Below, piece by piece: positions 4,966 to 10,298 of a stretch of 10,298 nt of DNA (positions are counted from its first letter, which is position 1; every line of letters starts with the position of its first letter). The stretch is taken from NCBI GenBank assembly GCA_003531345.1, contig DQGZ01000213.1, positions 1-10,298 on the forward strand, written 5' to 3'. The position numbers and the translations under genes were made by a program. The notes under the pieces are model-generated. The model ran no database searches, was not told where the DNA came from, and worked only from the letters and a program-made list of their open reading frames with translations. The stretch is from Alphaproteobacteria bacterium. Its GTDB lineage: Bacteria; Pseudomonadota; Alphaproteobacteria; Rickettsiales; UBA8987.

Positions 4966-6327
4966 CTACCTTTTCCTTCTGCCGCCACGCATGTTTCCTT
5001 GCTTTTTGAGGAGACCTTCATATTGATGTGCAATTAAGTGAGATTGAATTTGTGTTATAGTATCTATAGTAACGTTAACAACAATCAATAAACTTGTTCC
5101 CCCCAGATAGAACGGGAAGTTAAATTGTGATATTAATATCTCAGGAACTACACATACCAGCGCTATATAAGCCGCACCTATCACTGTTACCCTGTTCATT
5201 ATGAACTGTAGATAGTCCTGTGTGTTCTTGCCAGGGCGGATACCTGGAATAAAGCCGCCATTCTTCTTCAAATTATCTGATGTCTCCTGTGGGTTGAAAA
5301 CATTATTCATATAGAAGAAACAGAAAAATACGATAAGCGCCACATAAAGCCCTATGTATAAAGGCTTACCATGGGCAACATAAAAAGCGATTGTCTGCAG
5401 AATGCCTTCTGCACCCTGCTCCGCCCCGCCAAAACCTATCAATGTAGTAGGGAATAACAGAAGTGAGCTGGCAAATATTGGCGGTAATACACCAGCAACA
5501 TTAAGCTTGAGTGGCAGGTAAGTGCTTTCACCCTGATATTGCTTATTGCCCACAACACGCTTTGGATATTGCACTACAACCCTTCTATACGCCCTTTCCA
5601 TGAATACTATAAAATACACCAAGGCAGATATGAGGATGCAGATAAGAATGATGAACGGGGTAGAAAGTGAGCCAGTTCTTCCAAGCTCAAATAATTGACC
5701 AATTGCCGAAGGCAAACCAGCAACAATACCCGCAAATATTATGAGTGAAATACCATTTCCTATACCACGCTGGGTTATCTGCTCACCTAGCCACATCAAA
5801 AATAACGTACCGCCAATAAGTGAGGAAACCGTTGTTATAATAAAGAACATACCATGGTTTATAACTGCCATCTGACCGCCAACATTCATGGATTGCAAGA
5901 ATTGTGCAATTCCAAAACCCTGTATACCCGCCATAAATACAGTGCCAACACGGGTCATCTGCTGTATCTTCCGCCTACCCGCTTCACCACCTTCTTTACG
6001 CAACTGGTTAAGAGGCGGATACATAACACTGAGCAATTGAACCACTATTGAAACCGTGATATAAGGCATTACGTTAAGAGCAAATATAGTCATACGGTGT
6101 AATGCGCCACCAGAAAACATATTAAATACTGCTAACAAGCCTCCGTCCTGCTGTTTTAGTATCTCTGAAACTACTTTAGTATCAACGCCTGGTAATGGAA
6201 TATAAGTACCCAAACGGTAAACAAGTAATGCCCCCAAAACAAAAAATATCCTCTTTTTAAGCTCTTCTGCCTTACCAATTACTGATAGATTTATATTAGA
6301 AGCAAGCTTTTCAAATGAAGATGCCAT
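4966..6327 (-). CDS. secY: Protein translocase subunit SecY
   Basis: SecY is the pore of the SecYEG channel that exports or inserts proteins at the inner membrane. The 453-residue length is normal. TM1 lies near 25-40 and is followed by GTYIPLPGVD (40-49). The plug and TM2 region has FSGGALHRMTIFALNVMPYI (71-90). GERITQ-like GEQITQRGIGNGISLIIFAGI is at 181-201, and ERAYRRVVVQYPKR (244-257) starts the cytosolic loop before TM6-TM7. FIPGIRPGKNTQDYL (359-373) marks the second long loop, and the basic tail is GNMRGGRRKR. About ten membrane segments can be counted. The start MASSFEKLASNINLSVIGKAEELKKR fits family members, although no Shine-Dalgarno is evident. A 90-bp gap separates it from rplO. 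Confidence 0.98.
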   Translation of the reverse strand: MASSFEKLASNINLSVIGKAEELKKRIFFVLGALLVYRLGTYIPLPGVDTKVVSEILKQQDGGLLAVFNMFSGGALHRMTIFALNVMPYITVSIVVQLLSVMYPPLNQLRKEGGEAGRRKIQQMTRVGTVFMAGIQGFGIAQFLQSMNVGGQMAVINHGMFFIITTVSSLIGGTLFLMWLGEQITQRGIGNGISLIIFAGIVAGLPSAIGQLFELGRTGSLSTPFIILICILISALVYFIVFMERAYRRVVVQYPKRVVGNKQYQGESTYLPLKLNVAGVLPPIFASSLLLFPTTLIGFGGAEQGAEGILQTIAFYVAHGKPLYIGLYVALIVFFCFFYMNNVFNPQETSDNLKKNGGFIPGIRPGKNTQDYLQFIMNRVTVIGAAYIALVCVVPEILISQFNFPFYLGGTSLLIVVNVTIDTITQIQSHLIAHQYEGLLKKQGNMRGGRRKR

Positions 6328-6417
6328 GGCTATTTGCTAGATTTATGAGCCAGGAGTTGAGTAATAATTGAAATACCAGTTTTACCGCTCATCACCATGA
6401 CCCAAGGTGATAATAAA

Positions 6418-6969
6418 TTATTTTTTCTTTTGAGCGGCTTTCCTTGCAGCAGTATTTTTTGCGGTTTTAGCTTCAGAGCGTTCTTTCTTATCCTGAAACT
6501 CTCCGCTGATAGAAACTTTTCCACCATTTTTCTCAACCGCTTTTACTGCGCTTTCAGATGCAGCATCAACCGTGATGGATAATTTTGATTTAACATCACC
6601 CTGAGCAAGTAACTTAACTTTATCAAACTGACCTCTTAGTATTCCAGCAGTTTTTAAAGTTTCATTATTAATCTCACCAGCTTTTAACTTGCCAGACTCA
6701 ATAGCGTTTTCAATTTCCCATATGTTAACCGTCTGAACTTTTGCAGCCATAGGATTATTGAAACCACGCTTAGGTAACCTTCTGTGAATTGGCGTTTGGC
6801 CACCTTCAAAACCTTTGATAGCTACACCAGAACGAGCCGTCTGACCTTTACCACCACGACCGCAGGTTTTACCCTTACCAGAGCCAATGCCTCTGCCAAC
6901 CCTCATCCTTCTTTTTTTTGCACCCTTATTAGGAGCTAACGACTGTAAAATTGCAACTGTACCTGTCAT
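6418..6969 (-). CDS. rplO: 50S ribosomal protein uL15 (L15) with basic C-terminal extension
   Basis: uL15 is a late-assembly large-subunit protein that binds 23S rRNA. The glycine- and arginine-rich N-terminal extension is diagnostic: RMRVGRGIGSGKGKTCGRGGKGQTARSG (21-48), GFEGGQTPIHRRLPKRGFNN (53-72). The globular domain follows, with AKVQTVNIWEIE and LAQGDVKSKLSI. At 183 residues it is longer than the usual 145-160. The excess is a lysine/alanine-rich tail, about residues 155-183, ending KNTAARKAAQKKK. It starts 5 bp after the rpmD stop, with an AGGG upstream of ATG 6969, so the two genes are probably translationally coupled. Confidence 0.97.
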   Translation of the reverse strand: MTGTVAILQSLAPNKGAKKRRMRVGRGIGSGKGKTCGRGGKGQTARSGVAIKGFEGGQTPIHRRLPKRGFNNPMAAKVQTVNIWEIENAIESGKLKAGEINNETLKTAGILRGQFDKVKLLAQGDVKSKLSITVDAASESAVKAVEKNGGKVSISGEFQDKKERSEAKTAKNTAARKAAQKKK

Positions 6970-6974
6970 ATATA

Positions 6975-7160
6975 TTACCCTATTACTTCTACTAAATGTT
7001 TAACTTTCTCTATCATGCCACGAACCTGAGGTGAGTCAACAAGCTCAGAAGTTCTATTCAGTTTATTCAAGCCAAGGCCAGCCAGAGTTTGCCTTTGTAT
7101 CTTCTGCCTCTTAATCGGGCTTCCTGTCTGAACCAGTTTTATTTTTTTTGCCGCTGCCAT
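6975..7160 (-). CDS. rpmD: 50S ribosomal protein uL30 (L30)
   Basis: The 61-residue bacterial-type uL30 belongs to the large subunit and lies between rpsE and rplO as expected. It begins KKIKLVQTGSPIKRQKIQRQTLAGLGLNKLNRT (5-37), the conserved RNA-binding strand-helix segment, and ends DSPQVRGMIEKVKHLVEVI. Its start codon has no Shine-Dalgarno. A repeat-containing AT-rich spacer of 87 bp separates it from rpsE. Confidence 0.97.
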   Translation of the reverse strand: MAAAKKIKLVQTGSPIKRQKIQRQTLAGLGLNKLNRTSELVDSPQVRGMIEKVKHLVEVIG

Positions 7161-7179
7161 ATTATTTAAAATTTAGTGG

Positions 7180-7216
7180 TTAATATCAGTAATTTGTATC
7201 AGTGATTATTTCACTG
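7180..7216 (-). repeat. Intergenic spacer repeat upstream of rpmD
   Basis: The plus strand reads TTAATATCAGTAATT, then TGTATCAGTG, then TTTCACTG. The same order occurs upstream of rpsN (9591-9625) and in part upstream of rplE (10281-10298). CAGTGA (7200-7205) and TCACTG (7211-7216) form a 6-bp stem with a 5-nt loop in the leader of rpmD. On the coding strand the repeat is followed by CACTAAATTTTAAA and then the start codon. Confidence 0.65.
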
Positions 7217-7247
7217 CACCAACACCTTTACTTACCTCAGTTACTAA

Positions 7248-7814
7248 TTACTCCGCCGCCTCTTTGGTTTTTGCTTCCCTCTGAGAGATTATCTCAGATA
7301 TTTTTTTATTCCTTCTACTTGCTGTTGCCTTAGGTGATTGAATCATTTTCAGCGCCTTAAGCGTTGAAGCAACCATGTTATAAGGGTTAGAAGAACCAAA
7401 TGACTTAGCAACCACGTCTTTCACACCTAATGCTTCAAATATAGCACGAAGTGGACCACCAGCTATAACCCCAGTACCAGGAGCTGCTGACCTTAAAAAT
7501 ACTGTTGAAGAGCCAGAAGAGCATTTAATGTCATGGTGAATAGTTCTACCTTCTTTCAGCGGAACTTTTATCATCGCTTTACGCGCTGCATCAGTAGCTT
7601 TCTTTTTTGCGTCAGCCACCTCTTTTGCTTTTCCTTTGCCTACACCAAATTTGCCTTTGCCATCACCAACTATTACCAGAGCTGCAAAACCAAACCTTCT
7701 ACCGCCTTTTACTACTTTGGTAGTTCTGTTTACAGAAACCAGCTTGTCAATAAGGTCAACACCTTCCTGATTCTGCTGTTGTGGTCTTTTGTTCTGTTGC
7801 GTTTGAGTATTCAT
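7248..7814 (-). CDS. rpsE: 30S ribosomal protein uS5 (S5)
   Basis: uS5 acts in decoding accuracy and mRNA unwinding at the 30S entry channel. The N-terminal double-stranded-RNA-binding-like domain has LIDKLVSVNRTTKVVKGGRRFGF (21-43) and VGDGKGKFGVGKGKAKEV (49-66). The C-terminal domain has APGTGVIAGGPLRAIFEALGVKDVVAKSFGSSNPYN (111-146). The first 18 residues are glutamine-rich and of low complexity, a variable tail. The length (188) is normal. The gap after rplR is 12 bp, and no Shine-Dalgarno is visible before ATG 7814. Confidence 0.98.
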   Translation of the reverse strand: MNTQTQQNKRPQQQNQEGVDLIDKLVSVNRTTKVVKGGRRFGFAALVIVGDGKGKFGVGKGKAKEVADAKKKATDAARKAMIKVPLKEGRTIHHDIKCSSGSSTVFLRSAAPGTGVIAGGPLRAIFEALGVKDVVAKSFGSSNPYNMVASTLKALKMIQSPKATASRRNKKISEIISQREAKTKEAAE

Positions 7815-7826
7815 AATTGATATTGA

Positions 7827-8183
7827 TTAAAATTTAAGTCCTGCTTCCCTTGCTGCATCAGCCAGCGCTTTAACACGGCCATGATAAAGGTAACCACCCC
7901 TATCAAACACAACTTCAGTAACATTTTTTTCTTTCGCCCTTTGCGCTATTAAAGCACCAAGCTTTTTTGCACTATCTTGGTTTGACTTATTCTTGTTAGC
8001 CGCACCAAAATCCTTCTCAACAGTTGAAGCAGACACCACCGTAACACCAGCGACATCATCAATAACCTGAACATGTAGGTTTTTATTTGACCTGAAAACA
8101 GATAAACGCGGCTTACCATCAGCTGCCTTCTTAATCTTAAATCTGTTCCTAGCCAATCTTCTCTTTTCTGTAGTAACTGCCAT
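7827..8183 (-). CDS. rplR: 50S ribosomal protein uL18 (L18)
   Basis: uL18 binds 5S rRNA and, with uL5, docks it on the 50S subunit. The basic N-terminus RRLARNRFKIKK (8-19) is followed by KPRLSVFRSNKNLHVQVIDD (24-43), and the protein ends with the hallmark VVFDRGGYLYHGRVKALADAAREAGLKF (91-118). The 118 residues are typical. The 92-bp gap from rplF contains a tandem heptamer and hairpin. No Shine-Dalgarno precedes ATG 8183. Confidence 0.98.
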   Translation of the reverse strand: MAVTTEKRRLARNRFKIKKAADGKPRLSVFRSNKNLHVQVIDDVAGVTVVSASTVEKDFGAANKNKSNQDSAKKLGALIAQRAKEKNVTEVVFDRGGYLYHGRVKALADAAREAGLKF

Positions 8184-8198
8184 AAAATTATAATTTAA

Positions 8199-8251
8199 GT
8201 TTCAGGTTTCAGGCTTCAGGTTTCAGGAACTCAGTACAAACTGAAACCTGA
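8199..8251 (-). repeat. Tandem heptamer array and long hairpin before rplR
   Basis: Four consecutive 7-bp units (GTTTCAG, GTTTCAG, GCTTCAG, GTTTCAG) occupy 8199-8226. CTGAAACCTGA at 8241-8251 is the exact reverse complement of TCAGGTTTCAG, present at both 8202-8212 and 8216-8226. The rplF-rplR transcript can therefore form an 11-bp stem with a 14-nt loop, or a longer alternative pairing. The structure ends about 15 nt before the rplR start. No U-run follows it, so it is not a typical intrinsic terminator. Confidence 0.75.
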
Positions 8252-8275
8252 TCTCTGACACCTAAAACCTAGTTT

Positions 8276-8824
8276 TTATTTTTTCTTACCTTCTTTACGC
8301 CTGATCTTCTCACCAGCATATTTGATACCCTTGCCTTTATAAGGCTCAGGCTTCTTCATTGCCCTAAGTTCAGCCGCAACCTGACCAACCAACCTTTTAT
8401 CAATACCAGATATTTGTATTTCCGTTGGTTTTGGAGTTTTAATCTCAATACCTTCTGGCACCTGATAAATAACGTCATGGCTGAAGCCAAGGTCAAGCTT
8501 TAATGTTTTACCTTGAGAAGCTGCTTTATAGCCCACACCTTCAATCTCAAGGTTCTTAGTATATCCGTTTGTTACGCCTTCAACCATATTTCTGACTAAA
8601 GCACGTGATAAACCCCACAAAGCCTTAACCTTACCATCATTTTTCCTTTCAGGGTTAAGAGGGGCAAACACTATATTGCCGTCTTCAACCTTAATTGATA
8701 TTTGCTCAGGCAACTGAACTTTTAAAGTTCCTTTTTTACCTTTTATCTCAACATTGTTGCCAGAATTGATCTTAACTTCAACCCCTGACTCAATTTTTAC
8801 TGGTGCTTTACCTACGCGTGACAT
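8276..8824 (-). CDS. rplF: 50S ribosomal protein uL6 (L6)
   Basis: uL6 sits near the factor-binding site of the 50S subunit. It has two similar alpha/beta domains (about 1-82 and 83-182). Landmarks are MSRVGKAPVKI at the start, WGLSRALVRNMVEGVTNGYTKNLEIEGVGYKA (70-101) at the junction, and the signature KPEPYKGKGIKYAGEKIRRKEGKKK (158-182). The length is close to the usual 177-180. The start has only a weak GGA upstream. It follows rpsH after 21 bp. Confidence 0.98.
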   Translation of the reverse strand: MSRVGKAPVKIESGVEVKINSGNNVEIKGKKGTLKVQLPEQISIKVEDGNIVFAPLNPERKNDGKVKALWGLSRALVRNMVEGVTNGYTKNLEIEGVGYKAASQGKTLKLDLGFSHDVIYQVPEGIEIKTPKPTEIQISGIDKRLVGQVAAELRAMKKPEPYKGKGIKYAGEKIRRKEGKKK

Positions 8825-8845
8825 TGTTATTTTCCAAATAGTTAA

Positions 8846-9244
8846 TTAAAATACTTCACAGATAACTTCACCGCCAACATTTGCTTTTTTAGCATCATGG
8901 TCAGAAAGTACACCCTTAGAAGTTGACAATATCTTGATACCTAAACCGTTAAAGCTTTTAGGCAGAGTAGCAATTTCACTGTACTGCCTCAAACCAGGCT
9001 TAGAAACCCTTTTTATATATTTTATAACTGGCTCACCCTTATAGTAAGCAAGGTTAACCTTAATAGATTTTACACCCTTCCTTACCTCAACAGTTTCAAA
9101 GGATTTAATGAAATTCTCAGCCTGAAGTACCTTCAGAACATTTTCATTCAATGTGCTGTATTTAACCGCTATTTCAGAGATTTTCGCCTGCTGACCATTA
9201 CGGATGCTAGCAACCATATCTGATGTTAAATCATTTAAAGACAT
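8846..9244 (-). CDS. rpsH: 30S ribosomal protein uS8 (S8)
   Basis: uS8 is a primary 16S rRNA binder of the central domain; in E. coli it also represses the spc operon translationally. The N-terminal half has LNDLTSDMVASIRNGQQAK (3-21). The C-terminal half holds ISRPGLR-like VSKPGLRQYS and ends with STSKGVLSDHDAKKANVGGEVICEVF, the rRNA-binding signature. It has 132 residues. AAGG lies 5-6 nt before ATG 9244. No S8 target hairpin resembling 16S helix 21 was recognised near rplE. Confidence 0.98.
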   Translation of the reverse strand: MSLNDLTSDMVASIRNGQQAKISEIAVKYSTLNENVLKVLQAENFIKSFETVEVRKGVKSIKVNLAYYKGEPVIKYIKRVSKPGLRQYSEIATLPKSFNGLGIKILSTSKGVLSDHDAKKANVGGEVICEVF

Positions 9245-9263
9245 AAATACCTTACTATCTAAA

Positions 9264-9569
9264 TTACCAAGAAGATTTTATTAAACCTGGAAGCTGCCCT
9301 ATTGATGCAAGCTCACGAAGTTTAATACGGCATAAACCAAATTTGCGATAAACGCCCCTTGGCCTGCCTGTTATTTCACACCTATTCCTTATTCTTATTT
9401 TAGCAGAATTCTTAGGCATACGTGTTAATTTTAGAACCGCTTCAAACCTGTCCTCAGGAGAGGTTGATTTGTCCATTATAGTTGCTTTAAGCTTTGCTCT
9501 TCTTGCAGCAAACTTCTTTACAAGCACTTTTCTCTTGTCATTTCTTTCAACTGAACAGGTCTTTGCCAT
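9264..9569 (-). CDS. rpsN: 30S ribosomal protein uS14 (S14), zinc-independent long form
   Basis: uS14 belongs to the 30S head. At 101 residues it is the long form lacking the two CxxC zinc-ribbon pairs; the remaining cysteines do not form a site. The C-terminal signature RIRNRCEITGRPRGVYRKFGLCRIKLRELASIGQLPGLIKSSW is complete. AAAGGA just before ATG 9569 is a clear Shine-Dalgarno. A 122-bp repeat-filled spacer separates it from rplE, long for this position in the operon. Confidence 0.98.
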   Translation of the reverse strand: MAKTCSVERNDKRKVLVKKFAARRAKLKATIMDKSTSPEDRFEAVLKLTRMPKNSAKIRIRNRCEITGRPRGVYRKFGLCRIKLRELASIGQLPGLIKSSW

Positions 9570-9590
9570 AATTCCTTTATTTTTTAGTAA

Positions 9591-9678
9591 TTAATATCAG
9601 TAATTAGTATCAGTGGCCTTTCACTTATACTTATTACCACTACCAATCAGTAGTCATTACCAGTAATTAGTATCAATG
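9591..9678 (-). repeat. Spacer repeats between rplE and rpsN
   Basis: One copy at 9591-9625 reads TTAATATCAGTAATT, AGTATCAGTG, TTTCACT on the plus strand. A second partial copy (CAGTAATTAGTATCAATG) lies at 9661-9678. Between them, ACTAC...GTAGT can form a small hairpin. The copy next to rpsN is about 35 bp homologous to the spacer before rpmD, and the CAGTG / CACT pairing is partly kept. Confidence 0.65.
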
Positions 9679-9691
9679 TTTTTAACTGACA

Positions 9692-10258
9692 CTATTCACT
9701 TTTTGTCTCAACATTATAAAAAGGCATGTTAAAACCAGCTATCAGAGCCCTGCCTTCTTCTGCATTTTTAGCACTGGTAACGAACGTTATATTCATACCC
9801 CTTACTTTATCAATTTTATCAAACTCTATCTCTGGGAAAATAATCTGCTCCTTCAAACCGAAAGTAATGTTGCCACTACCATCGAAAGACTTAGCGTTTA
9901 AGCCCCTAAAGTCACGTATTTTAGGAAGGGCTATATTAACTAACCTATCCAAAAATTCATACATTCTTTTATTACGCAATGTAACCATGCAACCAATTGG
10001 CGCACCTTGGCGTAACTTGAAAGATGCTATTGATTTTTTTGCCTTAGTAACAACCACCTTCTGACCAGCAATTGCTGTAAGGTCTTTTACTGCTGCATCA
10101 ATAACTTTACCGTCTTTAGTAGCTTCACCCAAGCCGATATTAATGGTTATTTTCTGCAATTTAGGAATCTGCATAGCGTTTTTATAGCCAAACTGCTTTA
10201 CCAAGTCTTTCCTTATCTTGTCATTATATTCTTTATGTAACCTTGCAACTACTGCCAT
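9692..10258 (-). CDS. rplE: 50S ribosomal protein uL5 (L5)
   Basis: uL5 carries 5S rRNA into the 50S central protuberance and contacts the P-site tRNA. Landmarks are IPKLQKITINIGLGEATKDGK (31-51), GQKVVVTKAKKSIASFKLRQGAPIGCMVTLR (69-99), RDFRGLNAKSFDGSGNITFGLKEQIIFPEI (117-146) and a GMNITFVTSAKNAEEGRALI end. It has 188 residues, slightly longer than the usual 179-185. It is the most upstream spc gene in the window; rplX and rplN would be expected beyond the right edge. No Shine-Dalgarno is visible before ATG 10258. Confidence 0.98.
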   Translation of the reverse strand: MAVVARLHKEYNDKIRKDLVKQFGYKNAMQIPKLQKITINIGLGEATKDGKVIDAAVKDLTAIAGQKVVVTKAKKSIASFKLRQGAPIGCMVTLRNKRMYEFLDRLVNIALPKIRDFRGLNAKSFDGSGNITFGLKEQIIFPEIEFDKIDKVRGMNITFVTSAKNAEEGRALIAGFNMPFYNVETKSE

Positions 10259-10280
10259 ATCATTAAATTTTTAGTGTTTA

Positions 10281-10298
10281 GTATCAGTAATTAGTATC
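10281..10298 (-). repeat. Spacer repeat upstream of rplE, cut by the window edge
   Basis: GTATCAGTAATTAGTATC matches the repeats before rpsN and rpmD. On the coding strand it is followed by AAACACTAAAAATTTAA and the rplE start, like the rpmD leader. Confidence 0.55.

Noticed and set aside
4962..5033. Longer adk starting at 5033
   Set aside because: The extra 24 residues overlap the secY end in another frame and do not resemble adenylate kinase; MKSNIILFGPPG at 4961 is the conserved start.
6391..6411. Hairpin ATCACC / GGTGAT between rplO and secY as a terminator or attenuator
   Set aside because: The 6-bp stem has a 9-nt loop and no following U-run, and the operon continues into secY and adk.
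9726..10064. Plus-strand open frame opposite rplE, and similar ones opposite rpsE and rplO
   Set aside because: They are antisense to well-supported ribosomal genes and show no protein-like features of their own.

Overview
The window looks like a low-GC alphaproteobacterial chromosome. Support comes from the spc ribosomal-protein operon order, the alphaproteobacterial look of SecY (N-terminus with GTYIPLPGVD), a short-lid adenylate kinase, and a zinc-independent 101-residue uS14. The palindromic repeats inserted in frame in a protein gene recall the Rickettsia palindromic elements, but a thiamine-synthesis gene is unusual for Rickettsiales. I therefore place it only as a low-GC alphaproteobacterium.

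Layout. Positions 1-379 (+) hold the C-terminal end of a MipA/OmpV-like outer-membrane protein. Positions 458-2680 (+) encode ThiC, the radical-SAM enzyme that makes the thiamine pyrimidine. Two blocks of foreign, palindrome-rich sequence lengthen it to 740 residues. A membrane-anchored protein of unknown function follows at 2683-3300 with a 2-nt gap. Positions 3301-4376 are a repeat field: three complete and two partial copies of a palindromic element bounded by CGTCATTGCGAG / CTCGCAATGACG. A small GIY-YIG nuclease gene (3957-4256) sits between copies. From 10258 back to 4377 on the minus strand runs the distal spc operon: rplE, rpsN, rpsH, rplF, rplR, rpsE, rpmD, rplO, secY, adk. The plus-strand genes and the spc operon converge on the repeat field.

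How it works together. The minus-strand genes are one translation and secretion operon: large- and small-subunit ribosomal proteins, the SecY channel and adenylate kinase. Several of its intergenic spacers are expanded and carry related short repeats directly in front of start codons (rpmD, rpsN, rplE), or a heptamer array with a long hairpin (rplR). The rpsM-rpsK-rpoA-rplQ block expected after adk in many alphaproteobacteria is absent. A truncated palindromic element ends just beyond the adk stop codon instead.

The most notable signal is the palindromic element family. It occurs both between genes and inside thiC. Both thiC copies lie in the same orientation and reading frame, so they encode similar peptides. 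One thiC copy is itself interrupted by three copies of a second palindrome family. No phage, CRISPR array, tRNA, rRNA or riboswitch was recognised.
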